A stretch of 49,456 nucleotides of DNA, taken from assembly GCA_964523295.1 (NCBI GenBank), contig CAZGAH010000028.1, positions 1-49,456 of the forward strand, in the 5' to 3' direction. Position 1 is the first letter of the stretch; each line of letters opens with the position of its first letter. This DNA is from CAZGAH01 sp964523295 (GTDB taxonomy: Bacteria > Desulfobacterota > Desulfovibrionia > Desulfovibrionales > Desulfovibrionaceae). The notes beneath the pieces were generated by a model. The model was given only the letters and a program-made list of their open reading frames with translations, ran no database searches and was not told the DNA's origin. Position numbers and translations under genes: made by a program. Shown piece by piece: positions 15,743-24,270 of this stretch.

Positions 15743-17965
15743 TTACGGGGCCAGCGTGGTGATCGGGGCCTCGTCGCCGCCGGAACGGAATTTCACCTCG
15801 TAATTCGTGATGTTCGCGATCTGCGTCTTGGCTCCGGTGCCCTCGGTGAATCCGATGAGCACGGTTTCCATCTGCTGGTGCTGCGCCGCGGTCAGGTAGA
15901 GTTCCTTGGTGATCACCGGCAGGTAGGTATTCCCGCTGGTGGTGACGTTGAAGTCCTTGTCCAGGTCCGCCAGGCTCGAGAGCTTCGGCTTGCCCACGAC
16001 CGGGCAGTTCGGCGTGGACACGGCCTGGCAGATGTATTCCGAGCAGTTCGGCCCCGTGCAGCTGTGTACCCACGTCTTCAGGGTGTACTTGTACTTGTCG
16101 GTATAGGCGCCGCTCGTTTCCGCCACCAGGTTGCGGTGCATTTCAATCCTGACGCCGAACAGCTTGGAGGCATCGCTGGTTTCCCACCATTTCTGGGTGC
16201 TGTCGGTGGCGACGAAAACGCTGTCTGTGGCCGTGTTCTCGCCGGTGCTATGCTTGTTGTCGTCATAAGTGACCAGACCCACTGCGGTGGGCGATGCGCC
16301 GGAGGCGCTTGTCTGGTCTTTGCACGAAAACCCGTTCGCGCACCCGCTTTCCAGGTCGTTGCCCCAGAAGACGTAGCCGATATGCTTCGAGGATGCCTTG
16401 TCCAGCCGGCTTGAATAGACGTTGTCGTTCATCCGCCAGCAGACGCAGGTATTGCCCGAATTGACGTAGGTATCGAATTCAACGCCGAACTTGGGCGCGA
16501 CAATTCCGTTTCGCGTGGCGTCTACCCACTTGAGCACGTTGGCGTGCCACTTCCCGTTTTCTCCGGCGTAGACGCGACTATCGCCGGCCCAGGCCAGAAG
16601 TTCGCCCATGGACGAATCGCCGCCAATGGAATTGTAGGTGTTCTGGTCGCCGTTGATCAAGCCGAACACGAAGCCGTCCGCCTCCTGCGTCAGGAACTGC
16701 GTGGAATAGAAGACGCGCACGCCCTGGCCAAATTCGCATTCTCCGTCAACGCAGTTGAGATTGACGCCCTTCTTGGTCCCCTTGAACCAGATCGCGCCAA
16801 AGGCGTAAAGTTCGCCGGCGCCGAGGGAAATGCCCTTGTTTTCGGCGAGCATGACGATGGGGTTCTTGCCCGGATCGGACTCCACGATATTGTGCTCGTC
16901 GCCGAAGGTGATGTTGGCCTTGGGCGCACGACTCTGTTCCCGGACAAAAAAGTTCGGCGTCAGATTCTGAGCGACCTGGATGGCGCCTGTGCCCGAGTAG
17001 CCCGTGACGTCGCCCCACATGTTCGTGTTCTTGTCCGAGTTGAGGATGATCCAGGTGTTGCTTTTGACCTGAATGCTTCCGCCTGGGCACATGTCGACCG
17101 GATCATTCCAGGCGACAGCATTGCCGTTGGCGTCGGTAGACCGTTGCAGGTTGGTGAAGGTGTAGCCCGTGCCATTGTTTTTGCGCTCGGTGTATTTGTA
17201 ATCACAGACTTGTCCTTTCTGCGTATTGAGTGAAATAATGCCGTTGCGGCGAGGAAAAATCTCGGCCCCCGCGCCGGCGTCGATGCTGCACCCCTGGCTC
17301 AGGGTCATTTGGCTGTGCTGCTGGATGGCCAGATAGTAGGTCAACGCGTTTTTTTCGTCATCGGCGCTGCCGTAGGGCGGGTCGGGCGGATCGACCTTCT
17401 TGCCCACCGTCGCATAGAGTGTCTTGAGGTCGGCGGAAAACGAGACAGCCTTGATATCCGCGTATTCCAGCGCGTTAACCTTGTCGAGTTCCTGGCTGTT
17501 TACCAGGTACACCGCGTCTTCGTTCTGGCCGAAAATGGGAATGGTGAACTTGCTGGAAAACGGCGAATTATCCCGGTTCTTCAGAGCGAAGGTCTGGTTC
17601 GCCGGCACGCCGACGTTGTTGATGGCCTGCAAGGCCCCCAGGCGGAATACCTTGGCCTCGAAAAAGAGGTCATTCTCGACGTTGAACTTGGGGATGTTGT
17701 TGATAAGACCGGTCTTCTGATCCAGGCTGCCCGTGGCGTTGATGAGCTGGCTCTCCAGGTAGCGCACGCCGGATTCCGCCATATAGTAGGCGCGCTTGGG
17801 GTGGTTGGTCACGGTGGTGATGTTCATCGAAGTCTGGAACATGGAGATCATCCCGGAGAGCATCACGCCCAGCACCACCAGGACGAGGATGAAATAGAGC
17901 AGGGAGGCGCCGGATTCGGCGCTAGGCCTTTCGGTGCGGATGACGGAACAAGGGATGCTTTTCAT
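15743..17965 (-). CDS. PilX-like pilus protein with L-type-lectin-like domain
   Basis: The 740-residue product starts with a PilX/type IV minor pilin N-terminus: a single hydrophobic helix (about residues 20-42) after ESGASL, then YYMAESGVRYL. The ectodomain is large and holds about 15 cysteines. Residues about 410-727 show the order of motifs of legume/L-type lectins: EADGFVFGL at 428-436, GVEFDTYVN at 494-502, KHIGYVF at 527-533, FGVRIEM at 603-609 and LIGFTEGTGA at 703-712 followed by a closing beta strand. Such domains bind glycans. I infer a tip or minor subunit that presents a carbohydrate-binding head. It follows two prepilins and precedes a small secreted protein. Confidence 0.75.
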   Translation of the reverse strand: MKSIPCSVIRTERPSAESGASLLYFILVLVVLGVMLSGMISMFQTSMNITTVTNHPKRAYYMAESGVRYLESQLINATGSLDQKTGLINNIPKFNVENDLFFEAKVFRLGALQAINNVGVPANQTFALKNRDNSPFSSKFTIPIFGQNEDAVYLVNSQELDKVNALEYADIKAVSFSADLKTLYATVGKKVDPPDPPYGSADDEKNALTYYLAIQQHSQMTLSQGCSIDAGAGAEIFPRRNGIISLNTQKGQVCDYKYTERKNNGTGYTFTNLQRSTDANGNAVAWNDPVDMCPGGSIQVKSNTWIILNSDKNTNMWGDVTGYSGTGAIQVAQNLTPNFFVREQSRAPKANITFGDEHNIVESDPGKNPIVMLAENKGISLGAGELYAFGAIWFKGTKKGVNLNCVDGECEFGQGVRVFYSTQFLTQEADGFVFGLINGDQNTYNSIGGDSSMGELLAWAGDSRVYAGENGKWHANVLKWVDATRNGIVAPKFGVEFDTYVNSGNTCVCWRMNDNVYSSRLDKASSKHIGYVFWGNDLESGCANGFSCKDQTSASGASPTAVGLVTYDDNKHSTGENTATDSVFVATDSTQKWWETSDASKLFGVRIEMHRNLVAETSGAYTDKYKYTLKTWVHSCTGPNCSEYICQAVSTPNCPVVGKPKLSSLADLDKDFNVTTSGNTYLPVITKELYLTAAQHQQMETVLIGFTEGTGAKTQIANITNYEVKFRSGGDEAPITTLAP

Positions 17966-17987
17966 GGCAGTGTCCTCGCTGGGTGTC

Positions 17988-18530
17988 CTACGGGCACGTG
18001 TTGATGTCCGCGGTCAGAACATAGGCCCTGGGACTGAATTCCAGGACAAAATCCCGGTCCATTTCCAATTTGCCGGTCACGATGGACTTCTTGTAGGTTA
18101 TGGTCAGCCGGAAAGACTTGACGTAGCCTCCCGAGGAGACCATTTCCAGACTCTTGAACAGCAGTACCTCGGTCATGGGCGGCGTCGTTGTCGGTGGCCA
18201 TTCGTAGGCGCTGTTGCTGCTGGTGAGCTGAAAGGCCGAATTCGCGCCCTTGAAGACCGAGAGTTCGATGTCGTTGGAGTTGCGGAACGTCAGCCTGGAA
18301 TTGGTCGAGAAGCAGCAGTCGTCGCAGGTCAGATCGACGATGTCGCTGAGCAGCGTGCCCACGAAGTCGTAGGTCGGCTTCAATTCCATGGCTGCCTGGC
18401 TCTGCGTTTCCGAGGTCCTGAAGCCTTCGACGGCGTACTGCATGAAGCCGAACACCGCCGCGCCCATGATTCCCAGAATGGCAAGCGACAGAATAACCTC
18501 GATCAGGGTGAATCCGCGGTCGTGTTTCAT
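17988..18530 (-). CDS. Type IV prepilin-like protein (second)
   Basis: The 180-residue protein has a short basic leader and a prepilin peptidase site, RG then FTLIEVILSLAILGIMG, with Glu at +5 of the mature protein. The globular part has two adjacent cysteines in a TCDDCC motif. It belongs to the minor pilin/pseudopilin class (PilW/GspJ-like by size). The start at 18530 is two bases after the previous stop, so translation is probably coupled. Confidence 0.88.
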   Translation of the reverse strand: MKHDRGFTLIEVILSLAILGIMGAAVFGFMQYAVEGFRTSETQSQAAMELKPTYDFVGTLLSDIVDLTCDDCCFSTNSRLTFRNSNDIELSVFKGANSAFQLTSSNSAYEWPPTTTPPMTEVLLFKSLEMVSSGGYVKSFRLTITYKKSIVTGKLEMDRDFVLEFSPRAYVLTADINTCP

Positions 18531-18532
18531 GG

Positions 18533-19033
18533 CTAGTGCTCCCGTGAGGGATCGGTGTAGACACGCGTCTTGCCGAACAGCGAAAGATAGGTCCGGCCGG
18601 ACGCATTGCCGAGATCCGCGAGCGTTTCCGTGACCTGAATGCGCAGCAGCGGAATCTGCTCGGTCGAACAGTTGGCCGAGAGATTGCCGCTGCTGTTGAA
18701 GCAGACGGTATCGCCGGTCACGGTCAGGTCCGTCGGCGTCGCCGTGGTGCTGATGGAATTGAGAAAATCCTGGACAGGCAGCTCGGTGCCGGAGGTGGTG
18801 AAGCTGTTGACCTTCTGGATGTAGTCCGCGGTGACCTCCTCGACCGCCCGGCCCATGTCCATTTCCTGCTGCACAATGGTGACGGACTGGAAGCTGTCCA
18901 GGCTCGTGTAGAGGAACTGCACGATCATCGCGGCCGTGTAGGAGAGCACGGTCATGGTGATGATGAGTTCGACCAGGGTCAGTCCCCGCTCCCCCGAACG
19001 CGCTCCCGAAGGTGTCCTTTGCTGTGTGTTCAT
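18533..19033 (-). CDS. Type IV prepilin-like protein (first)
   Basis: The 166-residue protein has a basic leader of about 17 residues, the cleavage site RG then LTLVELIITMTVLSY with Glu at +5, and a soluble domain with two cysteines. It is in the minor pilin/pseudopilin class. It follows the anti-sigma gene after only three bases, which ties pilin synthesis to the sigma factor operon. Confidence 0.88.
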   Translation of the reverse strand: MNTQQRTPSGARSGERGLTLVELIITMTVLSYTAAMIVQFLYTSLDSFQSVTIVQQEMDMGRAVEEVTADYIQKVNSFTTSGTELPVQDFLNSISTTATPTDLTVTGDTVCFNSSGNLSANCSTEQIPLLRIQVTETLADLGNASGRTYLSLFGKTRVYTDPSREH

Positions 19034-19036
19034 ACG

Positions 19037-20107
19037 TTACGCCTCCCGGTAAGGAGATTTCAGAAATTGCCCCAGTGGCAGGGACAACAGTACGCCGATG
19101 GCCAGCGCGCTGAACTGGTAGCGAAACAGCGCTGTCAGCAGGCGGCTGTCCGGAACGAGCAGATTCAGGGCTGTTGCATTGACCAGCGAGCCCAGGAGAT
19201 ACGCGCCCAGCGTACACAGGGCGAACGTCGGCGCGTGGCGCGCGTTGCGCAGCAGGAGCAGGCCGGAACTCAGAAACAGGCAGCCCGTGCCCAGGGCAAG
19301 GGCAGGCTGCGCCGCGAGCCAGGAAAAGGCTCCGACCGACGCCGGCCAGAGCAGCGCGGCCACGCAGAAATGCCCGAGCGCGCAGAGCAGGAACAGCGCG
19401 GCGCAGGCGCGCCCCTCTGATAACCCGAGGGCCGAGGTCTCGAGCCGGGCGACCCGAGCCGCCGGCAACGCCGCCCCGGCGCCGGCGTATGCCTTGTGCG
19501 CAAGCGCTGCCAGATACAAGGCCACGGTGACGCCGCTCACGTACAGACTGAGCAGCGTCAGCCGCCAGGACAGGTCCGTCGAGAATCCGAACGCAGGGGC
19601 CAGGTTGCCCGTCAAGGCCGCGCCATAGGCGCCCAGCCCGATGAAGATGGCCAGACGCGGCAGTCGGCCCGGATACTGCGTGCCCAGGGCGGCCACCGAG
19701 AAAAAGGCGGCCGCGAGAAAGCAGAAAAGGGAAAAATCGTTCAGCCAGCCGGCATGGCCCAGCAGGGCCGGAGCGGCAATGCCGACGTGCCGGATGCCAT
19801 ACCACGCCGCCAGATGCAGCAGCGCCGTCGCGGCAAAGGCCAGGCCGGGCAGACTCGCCGGCTCGGACGCGACCCTCGCCCGGCCTGCGACCGGCAGCGC
19901 GGCCAGCCGGGCCATGGTCCGCTCCGAAAGCGCCGGCGAGGCCTGCGGCGTGGGCAGGGCGCGCAGCGCGCGGCCCAGGGCCTGCGCGTACGCCAGACGC
20001 TCGCGCGCCGCGGCGTCGGGCCGCAGGGACTCCAGTTCGTCGCGTCCGGCCTGGTCAAGCTCGCCCAGGGCGGCTGACTCCAGCAATCGTTCCAGCCTGC
20101 GCTCCAT
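19037..20107 (-). CDS. Membrane anti-sigma factor (putative)
   Basis: The 356-residue protein has a soluble N-terminal region of about 85 residues with an acidic helical segment (LERLLESAALGELDQAGRDE), followed by about eight or nine transmembrane helices. It starts 9 bases after the ECF sigma gene, the standard place for a cognate anti-sigma factor. I see no zinc-binding HxxxCxxC motif, so it would belong to a zinc-free class. Its many membrane helices suggest that it senses a membrane or envelope state. Function is inferred from position and topology. Confidence 0.7.
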   Translation of the reverse strand: MERRLERLLESAALGELDQAGRDELESLRPDAAARERLAYAQALGRALRALPTPQASPALSERTMARLAALPVAGRARVASEPASLPGLAFAATALLHLAAWYGIRHVGIAAPALLGHAGWLNDFSLFCFLAAAFFSVAALGTQYPGRLPRLAIFIGLGAYGAALTGNLAPAFGFSTDLSWRLTLLSLYVSGVTVALYLAALAHKAYAGAGAALPAARVARLETSALGLSEGRACAALFLLCALGHFCVAALLWPASVGAFSWLAAQPALALGTGCLFLSSGLLLLRNARHAPTFALCTLGAYLLGSLVNATALNLLVPDSRLLTALFRYQFSALAIGVLLSLPLGQFLKSPYREA

Positions 20108-20116
20108 GGTCGTTCC

Positions 20117-20677
20117 TCATTCCTCCGGGCGCCAGTCCCGGGGCAGCAAATCGTGCAGTCTGAGCAGGCCCTGATAGGTCCGCTTGCGCGCCGCGTTCTC
20201 GCTCACGCCCAGCACCCGGGCCACGTCCGCAAAGCACAGGCCCTGGAGAAAGCGCAGCACTACGGCCTCGCGTAACGGCTCCGGCAAACGCTCCAGCGCC
20301 TGCTCGAGCATCCGCCCCTGCTCGCCGCGGGCCGCGGCCTCGGGCGGCGCCGCCGTTTCGTCGGCCAGCCCGGCCTCGTCGATGTCCACGGCCTCGCCCC
20401 GCACCGCGCGGCGGCGTCGCCCGTCGCGCAGCACGTTCAGGCAGATCGCGTACAGCCAGGTCGAAAATTTCCGGCTCCCATCAAAGGCGCCGATGCCGAC
20501 GTATGCGCGCACAAAGGCCTCCTGCACCGCGTCCTCGGCCTCGGCCGCGTTCCTGCACAAGCGGCGGGCGAAGCCGAACAGAGCGCCCTGATAGGCCGTC
20601 ACCAGCCGGGCAAAGGGCTGAACTAGACCCCGCTGCACGGCCTCGACGATTTCCCGCTCCTCCTGAGGGCTGAGCAC
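20117..20677 (-). CDS. ECF-type RNA polymerase sigma factor
   Basis: The 186-residue protein has sigma region 2 (GFARRLCRNAAEAEDAVQEA, then FSTWLYAICLNVLRD) and region 4 (LPEPLREAVVLRFLQGLCFA, then DVARVLGVSENAARKRTYQG), with no region 1 or 3, which defines the ECF group. The GTG at 20677 is chosen because AAAGAGG lies 9 bases upstream. It opens an operon with an anti-sigma factor, two prepilins, a lectin-like PilX and a small secreted protein. Autoregulation is likely but I could not identify an ECF promoter. Confidence 0.92.
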   Translation of the reverse strand: MLSPQEEREIVEAVQRGLVQPFARLVTAYQGALFGFARRLCRNAAEAEDAVQEAFVRAYVGIGAFDGSRKFSTWLYAICLNVLRDGRRRRAVRGEAVDIDEAGLADETAAPPEAAARGEQGRMLEQALERLPEPLREAVVLRFLQGLCFADVARVLGVSENAARKRTYQGLLRLHDLLPRDWRPEE

Positions 20678-20714
20678 GCGGCGAACCTCTTTATAGGGTG
20701 ATACGCGCGAGATG

Positions 20715-20734
20715 AAAAAAAAGGCCGGCCTTTT
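20715..20734 (-). terminator. Hairpin with U8 tract in the sigma gene leader
   Basis: On the minus strand the palindrome AAAAGGCCGGCCTTTT runs into eight T residues, a standard rho-independent terminator. It lies 38 bases before the sigma gene start. It could stop read-through from the chemoreceptor or act as an attenuator of the sigma operon. Confidence 0.65.
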
Positions 20735-20855
20735 CCTCCGGCTGCGTGCGCAATGGCAAAGAAATCCCCGCAAACGCCCGCCGCGTCAAGCCGGCAGCGA
20801 CAGCGCACGATCCCGACAAGAGCTGCGGGGGCGGCAAGGAGCGGAAAGCGGGAAC

Positions 20856-20892
20856 GGAAAAACACCGGCGCGTGGCAAGGGCCACGCGCCGG
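20856..20892 (-). terminator. Terminator of the chemoreceptor gene
   Basis: A perfect 12-bp stem (20865-20876 with 20881-20892, loop of four) is followed on the minus strand by TGTTTTT. It lies 73 bases after the chemoreceptor stop codon. Confidence 0.8.
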
Positions 20893-20965
20893 GAAGGGTG
20901 ACAGCCTGGAGTGCGCGGGCAACGACAGTGCGCAGGGAAAGGGCCGTTCTGCGCGGCCTTCCGCC

Positions 20966-23062
20966 TCAGGTCTGGCGCAGCTGAACGATGACGCCGCCGA
21001 ACTGCCGGGAAAGCTCGGTGAGCCGGTCCAGGGCCTCGCGCGAGCGGGTCATGCCCTTGGCCGTGGCGGCAGCCACGGCGCTGACGTCCTCGATGGCGCG
21101 CGTGATCTCGTCGCTGGAGGCGCTCTGCTGCACCGAGGCCGTGGCAATGGAGCTGACCTCGGTCGCCGTCTCCTCGACGATGTCCACGATGCTGGTCAGC
21201 GACTGGCCGGCCGCGCGGGCCAGTCCGGTGCTCTTTTCCACGGCCTGGGCCGCGGTTTCCATATCCCGGATGGAGGTCCGGGCCACGTTCTGGATGGCGC
21301 CGATGGCGTCGCCGACCTCGCGCGTGGCGTGCATGGTCTTCTCGGCCAGCTTGCGGACCTCGTCGGCCACCACGGCGAAGCCGCGTCCGGCATCGCCGGC
21401 GCGGGCCGCCTCGATGGCGGCGTTGAGCGCGAGCAGATTCGTCTGGTCGGCAATGTCGCTGATGACATTCAGCACGGCGCCGATCCCTTCCGCCTGCTTG
21501 CCCAGGGCATTGAGGTTGCCGGTCATGACCACGGTGCTGGCCTGGATCGTATTGATAGCGTCGACCACGTCCTGGACGACCCGGGCGCCTTCGCTGGCGT
21601 TATTTTTGGCCGATTGCGCGTTGTTGGCGCCCTGTGCGGCGTTTCTGGCAACCTCGGTGATCGTGGCGTTCATCTGTTCCATGGCCGTGGCCGTGGAGGT
21701 CAGACGATCGTTCTGCTGGTCGGCGCCGTTGGCGACCTGCTCGATGCGCTTGAGCAGCTCCGCACTGACCTCGCTCAGGCTCGAGACCAGGGCATCGAGC
21801 TGGCCGGCCGCCTCGTGCATACCGTCCGTGCGCGCGCGCTCCGCGCGGGCCTTGGCCTCCATGGCCTCGGTCGAGGCGTCCCGGGCCTTGCGGGCCTCGT
21901 TTTCGGCCTCTTCGGACTTGGCCCTGGCCTCGTCCATTTTTGCTCTCAGATTGTCGACCATGTGGGCCAGCGCGTCGCGCAGGGCCGCGAGTTCGCCGCC
22001 GAAGCGCCCTGCCGGTTGGGCATCCAGCTTGCCTTTGGCCACCTTGAGCGCGTAGTCGACCAGCCGGGCCAGCGGGGCGGTGACCGAGCGCGCAATGAGC
22101 ACGCTGGCAACGACGAACAGCACGCCCATGACGACGAGCGCGCCCCACTGCCAGGTGTTGAGCCGGTGCAGTGTCTGCTCGTAGTCCTGCATGGCCGCAT
22201 CGACGAACTGTTTCAGCTTCCCGGTCGTCTGCTCGCGGATGCGCAGCATGTCTTCCTGCTGCCGCTGCCGCTTGTCCCAGAGTGCGAGCAGCCCGGTCGA
22301 GAACTGCTGCACCTGGTCCGCCTGTTCGATGATCGTCTCGGCAGCGACGTAGACGACGTCGAGCTGCTTTTTCTTGAGAAACCGCGCAATGGCCCTCAGG
22401 TTTTTGGTCTGCCCGGAAAGCGCCGCGAACAGGTTCTCGGACTGCTCCTTGTACGCGGCGACGTCGTTTTTGCGAAACAGCTCGTTCTGGACGAGTTTCA
22501 TGTACCGGGTGTTCAGGATATTGATGGTGCGCAGCACGTCGGCCGCGGCGCGGACCTGCTCCGGGATGGCGCGCGCCTGGACCTGCTCGGCGCCGATGTA
22601 GGTCTTGATGGCCTCGAGCGCCTCGTCCGTCTTGTGGTCCATGGCCTCGGAGCGTTTGCGCTGCCCGCTTTCCAGGATATCCACCTCGCGCACGGCCTGG
22701 CCCTGACTGCGGAACACGTTGCGATAGTTGTCCAGCAGCTGCAGCAGCGCCTCGATTTCCGTGGCCGGGAACATGTCCGGGGGCAGCTTTGCGACGCTCG
22801 CCCTGGCGGTCTCGGTCGCGGCGAGCACGTGATTTTCATCGTCTACGGAATGACTGTGAAAGAAGCGGCTTTCATCGCCCACGGCACGGGTGAGCGCATT
22901 GTTCGCCGTGACCAGCAGGTCGCTATAGGTGGCGTGGCGGGTCGCCTGCCGCTCGGCAAAGGAGGAAATGCCGAGCTGGGCCAGACTCATGACCAGCCCG
23001 AGCGCGACGAGCAGCGTAATACGGAAGGTAACTGAAGTGCGGGAAAGGGAGATGCCTGACAT
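20966..23062 (-). CDS. Methyl-accepting chemotaxis protein
   Basis: The 698-residue chemoreceptor has a transmembrane helix near residues 13-33, a periplasmic all-helical sensor of about 270 residues, a second membrane helix (WGALVVMGVLFVVASVLIA), a HAMP domain, and a cytoplasmic signalling domain with the conserved tip LLALNAAIEAARAGDAGRGF then VVADEVRKLAEKT. No C-terminal CheR-tether pentapeptide is present. It would control CheA and thus flagellar rotation. The long helical sensor may be of the two-bundle (HBM-like) kind. A soluble Cache-protein gene lies 188 bases upstream on the same strand. Confidence 0.95.
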   Translation of the reverse strand: MSGISLSRTSVTFRITLLVALGLVMSLAQLGISSFAERQATRHATYSDLLVTANNALTRAVGDESRFFHSHSVDDENHVLAATETARASVAKLPPDMFPATEIEALLQLLDNYRNVFRSQGQAVREVDILESGQRKRSEAMDHKTDEALEAIKTYIGAEQVQARAIPEQVRAAADVLRTINILNTRYMKLVQNELFRKNDVAAYKEQSENLFAALSGQTKNLRAIARFLKKKQLDVVYVAAETIIEQADQVQQFSTGLLALWDKRQRQQEDMLRIREQTTGKLKQFVDAAMQDYEQTLHRLNTWQWGALVVMGVLFVVASVLIARSVTAPLARLVDYALKVAKGKLDAQPAGRFGGELAALRDALAHMVDNLRAKMDEARAKSEEAENEARKARDASTEAMEAKARAERARTDGMHEAAGQLDALVSSLSEVSAELLKRIEQVANGADQQNDRLTSTATAMEQMNATITEVARNAAQGANNAQSAKNNASEGARVVQDVVDAINTIQASTVVMTGNLNALGKQAEGIGAVLNVISDIADQTNLLALNAAIEAARAGDAGRGFAVVADEVRKLAEKTMHATREVGDAIGAIQNVARTSIRDMETAAQAVEKSTGLARAAGQSLTSIVDIVEETATEVSSIATASVQQSASSDEITRAIEDVSAVAAATAKGMTRSREALDRLTELSRQFGGVIVQLRQT

Positions 23063-23250
23063 GCTGAGCCTTTATCGGTTGGGGGTTTTTGCGGGACGAA
23101 ACGCCAGGCCCGTGAACGAGCGATGATGGCGCTTTGCCAAAAAACACACTGTACCGATGAATAGAGCGGGAATTGTCAGCCTGTAGTCAAGGCAGATCAG
23201 ATCAACTCCGTTTCATGCATCGGTGTGCCCCCCAAGGCATAGCGATGTAC

Positions 23251-23763
23251 TTACTTGAGTCTGGCGTTGAGCTGATCGGCGGTCGCGTCGTCGCTGTAGA
23301 CGCCGGCCCCGACCTGGAAGGGCTGTCCCGGAACCTGCAGGACGTACGACACCTTGCGCGAGGGCTCGGTCTGGTCCTTCTTGGGCCACCAGTATTCGAC
23401 CCAGCCGCCCTTTTCCGGATTGGCCTCGGCCACGTCGCAGAACTGGAGAAAAAAGTAATTACCGCGCTTGTCCGCCAGACCGGACTGGTCGGCGCCGACC
23501 ATCTTCGGGCTGGCCATATGCGCGGCGGCCGTCTGCTCGGAGCATTTCAGGACAAAAATATAGGTGTCTTTCCAGGCCCAGGCGCTCTTAATGTCCTGGA
23601 ACTCCGCGATGGCCTTGTCGCCTTCCTTGGCAATGTACGCCGCCGCCTCCTTGACCTTGGTTACGATCTCGTCCGCCGTCGCCTTTTCCTCGGCCAGCGC
23701 CGGGGTTGCCAGAAGCAGTCCAATCAGACCGATGGAATACAAAAGTGCAGCTGCCCTGCTCAT
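23251..23763 (-). CDS. Secreted single-Cache domain protein
   Basis: The 170-residue protein has a signal peptide ending PALAEE and then a single Cache-type domain with KGGWVEYWWPKKD and a closing GAGVYSDD, as in soluble Cache_2 proteins. Such domains bind small ligands in the periplasm. The start at 23763 follows a GAGGAG site. An adjacent chemoreceptor gene on the same strand suggests that it could present ligand to that receptor, though this is only inferred. Confidence 0.85.
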   Translation of the reverse strand: MSRAAALLYSIGLIGLLLATPALAEEKATADEIVTKVKEAAAYIAKEGDKAIAEFQDIKSAWAWKDTYIFVLKCSEQTAAAHMASPKMVGADQSGLADKRGNYFFLQFCDVAEANPEKGGWVEYWWPKKDQTEPSRKVSYVLQVPGQPFQVGAGVYSDDATADQLNARLK

Positions 23764-24270
23764 GAACGATCTCCTCTCGGTAATAGGGTTGCGTGCCTCG
23801 TGCGTGAAGCGTTTTCCTTGTTCAGGCCTCAACGCGCGCCAATACCATGCCCTTTTCATAGCGTTGCAGTCATTACGGCCCATTACCAGCGTTGTCAAGA
23901 GGGGACCCGGAAAGTTCAGGTATATTTCATCCGCCTTTGCCAACAGCCCGGCGTCGTCATGCTACGGCGTGAATCGCTCTGAAGTACGCGCGGTGTGCCG
24001 CTACGATGTGCATATCGGACTCGCTTCTTTCAATCTGCAAACCTGTAGCTTCTATGCCAAGTAACCGTAGCCTGAAGTTTCAGCGGTGATCGACGCATCT
24101 TCATTGGTCCTGAGCGATTTCCGAAAAAAGAGTGGATTGCATCCTGATGCGACTCTTGCCAGGAATCGTATCTTGTTCTACATGCCCAGAAAAGATAAGC
24201 GCCTGACGGGGTTGACCTGGTCCGAATGGCCGGTCGGGACCCTGGCCGAAATTGCAGGAACGAGACGACG
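23764..24270. other. Intergenic region between divergent genes
   Basis: About 500 bases separate the Cache protein and the PilZ protein. I see no gene with a plausible start and family pattern. The region must hold both promoters, but no clear -35/-10 or sigma-54 pair stands out. Confidence 0.5.

Noticed and set aside
18534..19805. Long open frame continuing upstream of the second prepilin
   Set aside because: The true start is the ATG at 18530 directly before the prepilin leader. The extension runs in the wrong frame through the first prepilin and the anti-sigma gene.
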